A DNA stretch of 64,000 bases from Smithella sp. (GTDB taxonomy: Bacteria; Desulfobacterota; Syntrophia; Syntrophales; Smithellaceae), in NCBI GenBank assembly GCA_007244375.1, contig SCVW01000001.1, positions 1-64,000 of the forward strand, read 5' to 3'. The notes beneath the pieces were generated by a model. That model ran no database searches. It saw nothing but the letters and a program-made list of their open reading frames with translations, and was not told the origin of the DNA. The first letter of the stretch is position 1. The number at the start of each line of letters is the position of its first letter. Shown piece after piece: positions 26,682 to 35,421 of this stretch. Made by a program: the position numbers and the translations under genes.

Positions 26682-28592
26682 ATGCGGCTTGCAAATAGAC
26701 CGACCGTAATCCTCATCAGACTTGTTCTTTCCTTTTTATTCTTTTTCATTACAAACATATCCCTTTACGCAGGAACGACAACAGAAACAATCCCCATAGG
26801 CTCACAACCCATCACGATGAAGGATATAAAATCCGGAGAGGAAACAACTGAAGATCTTATCATTGATGTTGAAAACGAATTTTTCATCTGTGACGAGCAA
26901 AGCAAAAAAGTTGGAACGTATCAATACAGTCTCGGCAAGGAAACTTGTGAAAGGCATTGTTTGACTTGTCCCGTGTGTGGTGGCCCCGGAAAAGACAAAT
27001 GCAACAAGGTTCATTCCAGAGAGAAAGAGGTTCCCATAAAGAAATGCGAAAGGACTATCAGCCAGATTGTGGCCGCGGCGAAAAAACAGGTACTCAGCAA
27101 TCTGCGAAACAAGAAGTTGACATCTTCAAAAGGCAAAAGTGTATATCTCTTTAAATCCGGTGATGATGGAAATATTCTCGCCAAACTTGACGCTGCCATC
27201 AGTAATGCAATTAAAGACGGTGAGCAAGACCACCCCGACTTTGCCAAAGTGGGCGAGAAAAAAGGTAAAATCACGGTAAGCGCTGTGGGTCATGCCGGAA
27301 TCTGTGAAAAAAGTGAAAATGAATTATCTTATGAACAGATAAAATATGCTGTTACAGTGCATGTAAAAATAACCATTAAGCTTGTTAAGTATCTGATCTA
27401 CAAAGACCCGATTACCGGAGAACCGAGAAAAGATCATTTTACTGAGCAAGAAGATAAAGAAGTTTTTACATACACATACGATCAGAGAATGCCTGTCGGT
27501 TTTCGGTATGAGTATACGGGGAAATCAAGCGGGTGGAAGGTTATACACCGTTGTACCTGCTGTCATCACGAAGATCGCGGCCCGGTTTCAACTACACCTA
27601 CCGTGACACCACTCACTCCGGAACCAATTGTCACACCTACTCCCACTCCTACTCCTACTCCTACTCCTACTCCTACTCCCACACAGGGAACACCACCAAA
27701 GAAAGCGGACGAAGCAAAAAAGACAGGATCTGAATATCGCGAGGGAATTAAACTTCCCGCCAGTGGCGCATTGGGTAGTTTTGTCATATCACCGGATACA
27801 ACTGTTGCTGTAAAAGCCCGCGGAGCAAGCTCTTCTTTCTTTATCAACGAAGAAGGCAAAAAAACTCAGGAGATGGAAAAGAAGGGTGATTATTTTGTCG
27901 GCAAAGTTCCCAAAATAATTACCGGTGGCATAGTGACTGGAGGAGTAATAACAGCGATTCTTTCAGGAGGCAAAAGTGAAGCAGCAACTCCCCCGTCCGG
28001 CATCGCCACAAGCAGCTTTTATGACGTAACAGTCTCTCCGCCGGTAACAGCCACCGTACCGAACGTGGACATCGGCAATCTTGGCAATTACCACCTTACA
28101 GCAACACCGACAGCGGGTGGCAACCCCGTCAGCTACGGTTCACCGGATATGTATCTGATAGACAATAAAACAAACACCGCTTCGGCTGTCTATGATATTG
28201 CCGCCGGAGAACAGCTTCCGGCGGGTACGACACGTTTAACACTTACCGACCCCAAAGGAAACGTTGTTGATGAAAAGAAAATCTCCGTTTACTCATACGG
28301 ACTGACTTTTAGCCCTCCGCAGGTAATGCGCGGCGTGCCTGTTACAGGAAACGGAACCGTCACGGGAGTGGATGCAACAACTCCGCTTGAAGTCACCATA
28401 ACCTTCGACCCCATACTTGATGTCAGCGTACAGGGCGGGAACATCATCAAACAAGCGCCAGGACTGGTGACATTTGAAACCAGCGCCGGCCAACTCAACG
28501 CGCTCCCTGCCGACTTCACTTTCGATACATCCAAAGGTCTCGGCAAACAGGATGTCATAATGTCTGTAACACCGAAAGAAGTGGATAAATGA
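26682..28592 (+). CDS. Secreted protein with cysteine-rich N-domain and Pro-Thr linker, function unknown
   Basis: The start is the ATG at 26682, behind an ideal AAGGAGG. The first 30 residues are a signal sequence (VILIRLVLSFLFFFITNISLYAG). Residues about 80-260 are cysteine-bearing (ETCERHCLTCPVCGGPGKDKCNK, then a paired CTCC). A run of Pro-Thr pairs (about 320-335) follows, then a hydrophobic stretch (GGIVTGGVITAILSGG) and a C-terminal part of beta-rich, Ig-like character. I do not recognise the family. The next gene starts on its stop (ATGA overlap) and encodes an outer-membrane barrel, so the two probably work together at the cell surface. Confidence 0.75.
   Translation: MRLANRPTVILIRLVLSFLFFFITNISLYAGTTTETIPIGSQPITMKDIKSGEETTEDLIIDVENEFFICDEQSKKVGTYQYSLGKETCERHCLTCPVCGGPGKDKCNKVHSREKEVPIKKCERTISQIVAAAKKQVLSNLRNKKLTSSKGKSVYLFKSGDDGNILAKLDAAISNAIKDGEQDHPDFAKVGEKKGKITVSAVGHAGICEKSENELSYEQIKYAVTVHVKITIKLVKYLIYKDPITGEPRKDHFTEQEDKEVFTYTYDQRMPVGFRYEYTGKSSGWKVIHRCTCCHHEDRGPVSTTPTVTPLTPEPIVTPTPTPTPTPTPTPTPTQGTPPKKADEAKKTGSEYREGIKLPASGALGSFVISPDTTVAVKARGASSSFFINEEGKKTQEMEKKGDYFVGKVPKIITGGIVTGGVITAILSGGKSEAATPPSGIATSSFYDVTVSPPVTATVPNVDIGNLGNYHLTATPTAGGNPVSYGSPDMYLIDNKTNTASAVYDIAAGEQLPAGTTRLTLTDPKGNVVDEKKISVYSYGLTFSPPQVMRGVPVTGNGTVTGVDATTPLEVTITFDPILDVSVQGGNIIKQAPGLVTFETSAGQLNALPADFTFDTSKGLGKQDVIMSVTPKEVDK
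27635..27682 (+). repeat. Hexanucleotide repeat coding for the Pro-Thr linker
   Basis: A run of CCTACT units, with CCCACT variants, encodes the TPTP linker. Such runs can change copy number by slippage, which would change linker length while keeping the frame in multiples of six bases. Confidence 0.8.
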
Positions 28593-29293
28593 AAAAATAT
28601 CTGCCGCAAATATTCCTGTTTCTTCTAATATCTGCTCTGTTCATCTGCGCGCCGGATGCAAGCAGAGCAGACACATTGTCGTTTTTTACCATCGAACAGG
28701 AAAAAGCCGGCCAGCGCTGGGAAATCATGGGAGAGTTCGAAAGAAGCTGGATTTCCATGACAGCAGCAAACAACTATATCTCATGGATAAACACCACGTG
28801 GGGCGGCAACATTTCCAAAATTAATACAGCCGATGGTTTTTCCGTTCGTGCGATTTACCGGATCACCCCGATTATCGGCATCGGCCTCGGTTACGAACGT
28901 TTCTGGGCGGAAGCTTCGGGCTCGCATAGTATGGGAGCTTATAAAATGGAGACATCTGCGGATGGAGTACTGACTATTTTCTCTGTCCGCTATCCGGTCG
29001 CGGCCTCACGTCTTTCCTTCAACGGAGAATTTGCTCTCGGCTATTACTTCGCAGACTTTAAGGAATCAGAAAATTCATGGGAGCAGAAAGGTGATGATTC
29101 GGCGCCTGGCTTCCGATTTGAGGGAAAGGTAAGTTTTGCAGTTACAAAATATTTCAACATCACAGCAGGAGGCGGATATCGGTATCTCAAAATGGATGAT
29201 TTCGGTATAAACTTTTTTTCGCCCGGACATCCCAAAGCGGAGCTGGATTACAGCGGGTGGTTTGCAGGCGGCGGTATCAGCGTGGATTGGTAA
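28589..29293 (+). CDS. Outer-membrane beta-barrel protein (OmpA/OmpW-like size), function unknown
   Basis: The 234-residue protein has a signal peptide ending near DASRADT. It then shows alternating hydrophobic and polar residues with many aromatic ends, as in barrels: VRAIYRITPIIGIGLGYERFWAEA, FNGEFALGYYFADF, ITAGGGYRYLKMDDF, and it closes on WFAGGGISVDW. That end on an aromatic residue is the usual sorting signal for outer-membrane insertion. It is coupled to the secreted protein before it. No family name is certain. Confidence 0.72.
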   Translation: MKKYLPQIFLFLLISALFICAPDASRADTLSFFTIEQEKAGQRWEIMGEFERSWISMTAANNYISWINTTWGGNISKINTADGFSVRAIYRITPIIGIGLGYERFWAEASGSHSMGAYKMETSADGVLTIFSVRYPVAASRLSFNGEFALGYYFADFKESENSWEQKGDDSAPGFRFEGKVSFAVTKYFNITAGGGYRYLKMDDFGINFFSPGHPKAELDYSGWFAGGGISVDW

Positions 29294-29615
29294 GAATTTC
29301 TTTCCCTTTTTAACCTGCCTCAATTGAGAAAATGTGTCACAACATAAGAAAATGTCATTGCATATCCTCCGCTGGCGCGAAGTCGGGAGTATTTCCGAGA
29401 GGTGTTCCGATGCAATCGGGACGGAGGTGGATATCTAAAACCTCCAAACCTCTAATCTTCTAATCATCTACTTTTTCACCCTTCACTTTTTAGTGACACT
29501 CGCTGAAAGCAAGCGAAGCGCTGGTGGAATCCCGACATCGTCGGGACGAAGCGCAGTGGGACACGTTTCACTGTTTTTTAAAATCCTCTAATCTTCTAAA
29601 CTTCTAAACTTCCAA
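29294..29615. repeat. Gene-free repeat-rich spacer
   Basis: No gene lies here. GAAAATGT occurs twice 20 bases apart (29328-29339 and 29348-29360), which resembles the multiple end repeats of some IS elements but may be chance. ATATCCTCCG near 29368 is echoed inverted by CGGAGGTGGATAT near 29420-29433. A palindrome TCCCGACATCGTCGGGA lies near 29529-29545. Short copies of TCTAATCTTCTAA recur near 29450 and 29590. Confidence 0.5.
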
Positions 29616-29939
29616 TCATCTATCTTTGCCCTTCCATTGCGGACATAATTCGGATGATCCCGGCTGATAATTACGGCAAACCAGTGGTCGCGTTTCATAT
29701 ATAGAGCAGAGAAACACATCACCCGAACTATACAGGAAAGGACATTCCCGCGGAGTATCGCCGGTCTCCGACGAAATCATTCTATCCCCCACCCAGATAA
29801 GATGGCGGTGCTCAATCATGTCCAGAATATCCTGCCTGTTTTCAGCGCGCCAGCGGTCGAAATCTTCCTGCTCCGCGTAAGCAGTCAAATCTACAAAACA
29901 ACACTTGCCGCATTGCAGGCAGGAAAGCGGCGCTTTCAT
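29616..29939 (-). CDS. YkgJ-type cysteine cluster protein (zinc/iron-chelating)
   Basis: The protein of 107 residues has the family's spaced cysteines: CLQCGKCC at the N-terminus, then ECPFL and CSIYETRPLVCRNYQPGS near the C-terminus. Family members (UPF0153/YkgJ) are thought to bind metal; the role is unknown. It is the first gene on the left of the minus-strand island. The region upstream (29940-30026) shows nothing. Confidence 0.85.
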   Translation of the reverse strand: MKAPLSCLQCGKCCFVDLTAYAEQEDFDRWRAENRQDILDMIEHRHLIWVGDRMISSETGDTPRECPFLYSSGDVFLCSIYETRPLVCRNYQPGSSELCPQWKGKDR

Positions 29940-30026
29940 AACTTGAACCTCTTGGTTTTCTCCTATAGATAAATTTATTTGATAAGGTGCCTTTGAATTC
30001 CGTTACATAAAATATCTTTACCGTTG

Positions 30027-30209
30027 TCAAACCAGTTTAATCTCGGAGATATGAACCCATTCACTGAATGAATACTTAAAAATTTTATCCGTTATAAGTG
30101 TGATTTTAACTCTGCCCATAATATTCGGTTCTCCAGCGAAAACAAACCTTGCGTTTACTTCATCATCATTTCTTGGTCTTGAAAATTTGACAATATCACC
30201 TATTTTCAT
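30027..30209 (-). CDS. Small protein, possible partner of the RHH protein
   Basis: The 60-residue protein has a strong ribosome site (GAGGTAG) and starts MKIGDIVKFSRP, then NARFVFAGEPNIMGRVKI. The composition suggests a small beta fold. It lies 14 bases downstream of the ribbon-helix-helix gene on the same strand. The pair might be an antitoxin and partner, or two unrelated small genes. I do not recognise the family. Confidence 0.5.
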   Translation of the reverse strand: MKIGDIVKFSRPRNDDEVNARFVFAGEPNIMGRVKITLITDKIFKYSFSEWVHISEIKLV

Positions 30210-30223
30210 TTTCTACCTCACTA

Positions 30224-30421
30224 TCACCTTTTTTTCGGTAGTTTCTCCCCGTGTTTTATCAAGACATCACTCAATGCCTCAATCATTAAATCTTGAACAG
30301 ATATCTCTTTTGTTACGGAAAGTATCCGAATAGCCTTGGCAAGTTCAGGCGGTATTCTGCCCCCGAATAGTTTCAAGTCCGTCCTTGGACTCAGTTGAGA
30401 TGACTTCGATCTGCCCACCAT
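30224..30421 (-). CDS. Ribbon-helix-helix DNA-binding protein
   Basis: The protein of 65 residues has a central RHH-like segment: LFGGRIPPELAKAIRILSVTKEISVQDLMIEALSDVLIKHG, that is a short strand followed by two helices. Such proteins dimerise and bind operators, often controlling their own gene. An AAGGAG ribosome site precedes the ATG. Palindromic sequence and a TTGACA stand directly upstream (30469-30499). Confidence 0.72.
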   Translation of the reverse strand: MVGRSKSSQLSPRTDLKLFGGRIPPELAKAIRILSVTKEISVQDLMIEALSDVLIKHGEKLPKKR

Positions 30422-30468
30422 TTCTCCTTGTATTGAATTTATAATAGATTAATTAAAACAAACACAAA

Positions 30469-30499
30469 TGTCAACAAATATTATTGTTAATTTGTTAAC
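30469..30499 (-). promoter_or_regulatory. Putative promoter/operator of the RHH gene
   Basis: On the minus strand a TTGACA (30469-30474) is overlapped by the inverted repeat AACAA..TTGTT (30473-30488) and followed outward by the palindrome GTTAATTTGTTAAC (30486-30499). The -10 element is weak. Placement just upstream of an RHH gene suggests an autoregulatory operator. Confidence 0.35.
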
Positions 30500-30617
30500 A
30501 TATTACTATTTTTCCAATTCAATCCTATTATCATTTAAGAATTAGTTTATTAGCGTTACATAAAAAATGAAATTTAGAAAAGGTTAATGGTAGACGTTAC
30601 CTTTTATTAATCACTTG

Positions 30618-31091
30618 TTAATCTTTCTCGTCTTGTAATAATTGAAGTATTTTCTTAATCTGGTTCGAATTATTCATTTTAATAGAATGTTCCCAAATGC
30701 GAAGAACTGTCCAGCCATTTCTTCGCAAATAAGCGGAGGTCTTTCTATCACGTATTCTGTTCTTTTGAATTTTTTCACGCCAAAAATCGTTTTTTAAAAG
30801 ATGCTTCCACCGGGGGTATTGCCAGCCATGCCAAAAATCACTATCCAAGAAAACACAAACTTTGATTCTCTCGAATACAATGTCCGGTTTACCTTTGATC
30901 AACTGGACATTTTTTGTAAATCGCCGCCTTGTTCTCTTTTTTAACTCACGAATAAAATCTTCTTCAAACCTTGTATCTTTAGACTTGATCTTAGACATCA
31001 GAGTAGACCGATGTTCCTTTGTAATCTTATCGGCTTCTCGCTTTTTTTTAAAATTTCTACCCAAATAATTATTTATTTTTTTCTTCGCCAT
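30618..31091 (-). CDS. vsr: Very short patch repair endonuclease Vsr
   Basis: The 157-residue protein matches Vsr: STLMSKIKSKDTRFE at the N-terminus, then the nuclease core GKPDIVF (Asp70) and VFLDSDFWHGW with the FWH motif (86-88), and the C-terminal RDRKTSAYLRRNGWTVLRIWEH. Vsr nicks T:G mismatches that arise by deamination of 5-methylcytosine, so a C5 methyltransferase should be near; it is, two genes upstream in the operon. The gap to the nuclease gene is 2 bases. Confidence 0.93.
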   Translation of the reverse strand: MAKKKINNYLGRNFKKKREADKITKEHRSTLMSKIKSKDTRFEEDFIRELKKRTRRRFTKNVQLIKGKPDIVFERIKVCVFLDSDFWHGWQYPRWKHLLKNDFWREKIQKNRIRDRKTSAYLRRNGWTVLRIWEHSIKMNNSNQIKKILQLLQDEKD

Positions 31092-31093
31092 AT

Positions 31094-32221
31094 TTAATAA
31101 GATAACCCGTATCGCTTCATCGCTTCTTTTAATGACTTCGTTGATTTACGCTCACCAAAAGCGTCACCTAAAAGATGAACAATGAATTTTTCGGTCTTTG
31201 GTAAAACAACACTAGAATGCTGAATGACTAAGCGAACCCATTTGTCAACAATATCTTTAGTTTTGATATACTCTTTTAAGTCCCAGTAGTGCCGCACGTC
31301 ATCAATGGTCAATCCTGAAACTATATCAATAATCGCTTTAGCGTTTTTTTGAAGATAATAAAATATTTTCGGGATATTATTATAAGCGGTGCCATTAATT
31401 TCTATGGTCTGTTGACCACCGGCGGTAAACCGATCTCTCAAGGATGAATCAACAATGCCATATCGAGCCGCTAGCCAGGTGGCGAACTTCTGATATTTTG
31501 TTTGGCTCCTGCCAAAAATCTCAGGAAATCTTGCCATCGCCTCACTTCTAAGATGATTTTGTTTTTCAACCGGAAGATTACTCCATAAAGTGACTGTAGG
31601 GTTTAACATCGCATCTACTTCATCACCGGACTCCATCCACCAAGGTTCTTCGCCTTTTTTTGCGATTTTACGATAATAACTAACAACTTCTTTTATTGGG
31701 TTATCCAAATTTCGCAAAGTATCATACTCCGTGCCCATTTTATCAAAGATGGTATTGCCTTGTCCCAAATCCATATCGATCAAATATCTCGGCGAATGGG
31801 TAACCGCTATATCGTAAAGACACTCTTCATATTTTCTGAATTTAAACTTTGGTGGGGCAACTAATTTACCAAAGAATAAATATATTCTTTTAACGCCTTC
31901 AACTCTAGTTGTTTCAAGCACGCTATTGCCGGTACTGCGCCAATGATCCTGCTGAGTTTTTTTTACTTCCACACCATAATATTGCTTGGCTACTATATCT
32001 GGGAACCTGTGCCCCGTGACAAGCTGTATTGTACCTTCAAACTCTGTGCTCTTTGAAGAAATCAATAATGAATTATAAACTTCCTTTTCAAAGTCTGAAA
32101 ATGACAATCCGCAATAACGCATCGGCGTCTTCGTCGCCGCTGATTGAATGATATTAATCCCACTGTTTAATAAAGACTCAAAAGAAGATCCGTTAGCTTC
32201 TGTACGTTTCGATATAATCAT
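31094..32221 (-). CDS. Putative type II restriction endonuclease (PD-ExK motif)
   Basis: The 375-residue protein is flanked by the methyltransferase and Vsr with gaps of 2 bases each. At residues 74-87 it has PD, nine residues, then EVK (Asp75, Glu85, Lys87), a typical PD-(D/E)xK nuclease motif. A later region (KYQKFATWLAARYG, YNNIPKIFYYLQKNAKAI) is helical and may bind DNA. The placement between a C5 methylase and Vsr makes a restriction enzyme the best reading. I do not recognise its recognition sequence or close relatives. Confidence 0.7.
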   Translation of the reverse strand: MIISKRTEANGSSFESLLNSGINIIQSAATKTPMRYCGLSFSDFEKEVYNSLLISSKSTEFEGTIQLVTGHRFPDIVAKQYYGVEVKKTQQDHWRSTGNSVLETTRVEGVKRIYLFFGKLVAPPKFKFRKYEECLYDIAVTHSPRYLIDMDLGQGNTIFDKMGTEYDTLRNLDNPIKEVVSYYRKIAKKGEEPWWMESGDEVDAMLNPTVTLWSNLPVEKQNHLRSEAMARFPEIFGRSQTKYQKFATWLAARYGIVDSSLRDRFTAGGQQTIEINGTAYNNIPKIFYYLQKNAKAIIDIVSGLTIDDVRHYWDLKEYIKTKDIVDKWVRLVIQHSSVVLPKTEKFIVHLLGDAFGERKSTKSLKEAMKRYGLSY

Positions 32222-32223
32222 AA

Positions 32224-33492
32224 TTATCCTTTCTTAAAAAGCTTTGGCCATAACTCCTGCAACCGCCACGCCACATTAAAAGCGAGCAAAGGAGGCACTG
32301 CGTTGCCAATCACTCTGTAGCCATCAGAAGGGCTTATGGCGAAATCCGCACCTAGAACAGAAGAATTGCGAACGAATTCAAAGTCATCCGGGAATGTTTG
32401 GATTCTCGCACATTCCCGAACTGATAACCTTCGTTCTTTTAATCCTAAAGCAAGTTCTTTTTCGTATTTGCCACCATGTTTTTTTGATAACCGTCTAAAT
32501 TCTATGTTTCCATGATGTTCAGCTCGAATTGTAGGCCCTAAACCCAGCAAGACGACCTCACTCTGCCCCTGACAATGTTTTCCATACCATTTCGCCTTTG
32601 AATAGAACCTATGAGAGTAATCGTTTGAACCTTCTGGCTCCTTTAATCCAATAAAGGCGTCCTTAACTTTAACATAAGGCGATAAATATTCTGACGATTT
32701 AGATGCACCATGCGTCTGTCGCGGATAAGGGTTAAAAGACGATTCGTCACTTAACACCATTAATTGATCCAAAGCTGTTTTTGTTAGTGCTTCTTTTTTG
32801 AAACCAATAAAAATAATCCTCTCTCGCGTTTGAGGCACTCCATAATCCTGCGCCCGCAAGACTTTTGCGTCGACAACCAGGTATCCGTCGCGACCAATTG
32901 ATCGGAAATCATTCTCAATAATATTTTTTGCGTCAGCTAAAGACACCAAGCCCTTAACATTTTCCGCTATAAATATTTTAGGCCGCACAATTTCAACGAC
33001 AGCCCTCATCCACATGTAAAGTTGCCCTCGATTTTCTTCTGAAGTCTCTTTACCGTTCAGCAAGCCACCATGATGCGCTTTATGGGAATTAAATCCTTTA
33101 CGCTTTCCAGCAACGCTAAAATCTTGACAGGGAAACCCACCGGTTACAATGTCAGCCAAAGGAAACACATTACATTTACCCGAAGAATGTTTTTTTACTA
33201 AATCAACTATACTCTCGGAATGAAATAATGATCCATTTTTTGATTCCTTATCAAAATATGGCACCCAACACGCTTTGGCTGCCGATAATATGTCATTAGC
33301 AAAAACTGTCTTAAAAAATGTCTTTGGCAATCTAACCCAATACTTATTAATCGGATTTTTTACCCATTCAGGATGTAACTTTTCGTTCACCGCTTTTCGC
33401 AATACCGTAAAATCCCCTTCAAATCCTAAATCCATGCCGCCGCAACCTGAAAATAATGAAAGCACTTTTAATGTCTTATCGATTTTCTTCAT
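32224..33492 (-). CDS. DNA (cytosine-5)-methyltransferase
   Basis: All key C5-methylase motifs are visible in order: motif I LSLFSGCGGMDLGF, motif IV GGFPCQDFS with the catalytic Cys122, motif VI IFIAENVKGL, motif VIII VPQTRERIIFIGF, and the motif IX/X end IQTFPDDF and GYRVIGNAVPPLLAFNVA. The target recognition region, about 230-340, is unrecognised. A stretch of about 75 residues separates motif I from motif IV. It is probably the protective methylase of the next gene; it is 14 bases from radC and 2 bases from the nuclease gene. Confidence 0.93.
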   Translation of the reverse strand: MKKIDKTLKVLSLFSGCGGMDLGFEGDFTVLRKAVNEKLHPEWVKNPINKYWVRLPKTFFKTVFANDILSAAKACWVPYFDKESKNGSLFHSESIVDLVKKHSSGKCNVFPLADIVTGGFPCQDFSVAGKRKGFNSHKAHHGGLLNGKETSEENRGQLYMWMRAVVEIVRPKIFIAENVKGLVSLADAKNIIENDFRSIGRDGYLVVDAKVLRAQDYGVPQTRERIIFIGFKKEALTKTALDQLMVLSDESSFNPYPRQTHGASKSSEYLSPYVKVKDAFIGLKEPEGSNDYSHRFYSKAKWYGKHCQGQSEVVLLGLGPTIRAEHHGNIEFRRLSKKHGGKYEKELALGLKERRLSVRECARIQTFPDDFEFVRNSSVLGADFAISPSDGYRVIGNAVPPLLAFNVAWRLQELWPKLFKKG

Positions 33493-33506
33493 TTTTTAAA
33501 TCCTGT

Positions 33507-34226
33507 TTAACTTTCCAACAATCCTTCATCAGCGAAACTGAAAAAGGTATTATCTCCAATAATCACATGATCCAGAAAGCTGATTTTTATTGGTTTGCTA
33601 ACGTCTAGAATGTCTTTGGTTAAATCTCTATCATCAACGCTTGGCTCGCAATTTCCTGATGGATGATTGTGTACGCAAATAAACGAGCTTGCGAAGCATT
33701 CCAATGCTTTGTGAAAAATTTCTCTGATAACAGGATTAACCTCGTCAACGGTGCCATTGCTCAATTCAACAATATTTATCAAGCGGTTTTTAGTGTCAAG
33801 ATAGAGTACCTTAAATACTTCCTTTTTCAAATCTCGCATTCGTGGCGACAATAATACAGCCACATCTTTGGCTTTCTCAATCTTTATCTTTCTTGGAACA
33901 ACTTTTCCCTCATAGAATCTTTTACCCATCTCTATCGCCGCTCTTATTTGAGCGATTTTAGCATTTCCTAAACCTTTAAAATCTTTCCAATCCGTCGATC
34001 CAGCTTGACTCAACTCACGAAAAGAGCCAAACTTCATCATGATTGCCCGAGCTAAATCCAATGCGCTTTGTCCTCTAACTCCAGTGCGCAAAATAATAGC
34101 CAATAATTCAGAATCGCTCAATGCTTTCTCACCATTTTTAATCAGTTTTTCTCTTGGGCGATCGTCCTCGGGCCAGCTTTTAATTCCAGATGTCTTATTT
34201 TTTCCCGTCATCTTTATTAATCCCAT
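33507..34226 (-). CDS. radC: RadC-family protein (JAB/MPN metalloprotease fold)
   Basis: The 239-residue protein has the N-terminal helix-hairpin-helix region (LSDSELLAIILRTGVRGQSALDLA, FKGLGNAKIAQIRAAIEMGKR) and the C-terminal JAB domain with FICVHNHPSGNCEPSVDDRDLT, which holds the metal motif HNHPSG near residue 185 and DHVIIGDN. RadC proteins are common next to mobile and restriction genes; their cellular activity is not settled. It is the first gene of the methylase-nuclease-Vsr operon. M1 (34226) or M6 (34211) could be the start. The gap upstream (34227-34500) is AT-rich and shows no supported gene. Confidence 0.9.
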   Translation of the reverse strand: MGLIKMTGKNKTSGIKSWPEDDRPREKLIKNGEKALSDSELLAIILRTGVRGQSALDLARAIMMKFGSFRELSQAGSTDWKDFKGLGNAKIAQIRAAIEMGKRFYEGKVVPRKIKIEKAKDVAVLLSPRMRDLKKEVFKVLYLDTKNRLINIVELSNGTVDEVNPVIREIFHKALECFASSFICVHNHPSGNCEPSVDDRDLTKDILDVSKPIKISFLDHVIIGDNTFFSFADEGLLES

Positions 34227-34500
34227 CAGAGGTAGCAGCGTTTTAGCTGATTCTTCAAAAAAACAATAGGGTCTTGAAATATAAGTTTTTCTGTTTACAG
34301 TAGATTCTTAATTTTTTTGTTAATTCTGCACGATCACGAATGTCGCTTATATACTCTCTGGCGTTAAGGGTGTCAACCCGTACGCTTTTGTATATTATTT
34401 TAAAATTTTGATGTCTCTTACGCCTACGTTTCATATCATACAAAAAATATTTTTTCTTGGTGGCAAAACACCATCCAAGGCTGAGCTTCCTTCTGGTTCC

Positions 34501-35421
34501 TCATCTTTTGTTATCCGCATCAACAACTGATTTCATGGCCTTGTTAATCCTTTTTAATGCTCGTTCTAAATCAAATTTGTCTCTCTCGTTCCTGGTCAGC
34601 ACTTCAAACAATTCCTCTTTAACGCGTGAGCGCATGTCTTTTATTTCCGTGTCCGTCCGTCCCATATTCACCAGATATTTCTTGAGGTCCGCATCGCCGC
34701 CGTCTTCAATCAGCTTTTGACGGAAAAGATCCATTACCTGCCGGTTTGCCGGATTAAACTTATTGCGCAGGATGAAATCGAGGTCGTAAAAATCACGCGG
34801 CGCTATGTCTTTTCTTAAGGCCGCCGCTCTCAGTTTTTCGCTGATGATTTCATTCAACGCCAGACAGTTGACTGTGCCTGCGTCAAAGAGAGATGCGCCG
34901 GTGAAGGGATGGATGTATTGATGTTGAATCCGGCGCGCTTCTGGCGCCAGTAGCGGATTAAAGCGGAGACTTATTTCCAGTTTGATGGTTTGTTTCGCCG
35001 GAATCGTCACGGCATCATATTCAAAATGGTAGATGTACTGTCTTGATTCATTTCGCCCGGCCTGATCGGCGCCAATCAGCCGAAAGCCTAAATGACCAGA
35101 AAAGGCCTCAATGTTATTCTTAACTGTTTGCATGGCCTTGCGCCGGTTACCCCTTGTTGCGGTTGCTTCGGGCAAACGCAAAATGAAATCCAATTCTTCG
35201 CTCAACCGGTAATAGGAATAATATATTTTGTTAAGACAGGTTCCGCCCTTGAATATCAAATCCGGACTGAGTTCATTTATTTTGGAAAGTATGAAGGTTA
35301 GGTAATAGTCCTTTTCCATGAGTGGCGTGTAAAAACCGGCTCGCGTTGCCGTCCGGTCAACCAGGTCACGGAAGCTTTCTTTATCCTTGTGCAGCAGAAA
35401 CGATGACGCGCCATTTTTCAT
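34501..35421 (-). CDS. AbiEii/AbiGii-type nucleotidyltransferase toxin
   Basis: The 306-residue protein shows DKESFRDLVDRTATRAGF, KDYYLTFIL, and the nucleotidyltransferase signature FKGGTCLNKIYYSYYRLSEELDFIL (GG, then S-x-x-D-F). The middle (INEIISEKLRAAALRKDIAPRDFYDLDFIL) is also typical of AbiEii. Such enzymes are toxins of type IV toxin-antitoxin pairs acting in phage abortive infection; AbiEii toxins transfer nucleotides to tRNA. It overlaps the antitoxin gene upstream by 41 bases. Confidence 0.85.
   Translation of the reverse strand: MKNGASSFLLHKDKESFRDLVDRTATRAGFYTPLMEKDYYLTFILSKINELSPDLIFKGGTCLNKIYYSYYRLSEELDFILRLPEATATRGNRRKAMQTVKNNIEAFSGHLGFRLIGADQAGRNESRQYIYHFEYDAVTIPAKQTIKLEISLRFNPLLAPEARRIQHQYIHPFTGASLFDAGTVNCLALNEIISEKLRAAALRKDIAPRDFYDLDFILRNKFNPANRQVMDLFRQKLIEDGGDADLKKYLVNMGRTDTEIKDMRSRVKEELFEVLTRNERDKFDLERALKRINKAMKSVVDADNKR

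Noticed and set aside
27566-27859. Minus-strand frame inside the secreted protein gene
   Set aside because: It mirrors the Pro-Thr repeat as a glycine-valine run and has no start or homology.
34255-34443. A 62-codon basic frame on the minus strand between radC and AbiEii genes
   Set aside because: No ribosome site is visible and no family sign; the region is AT-rich spacer.
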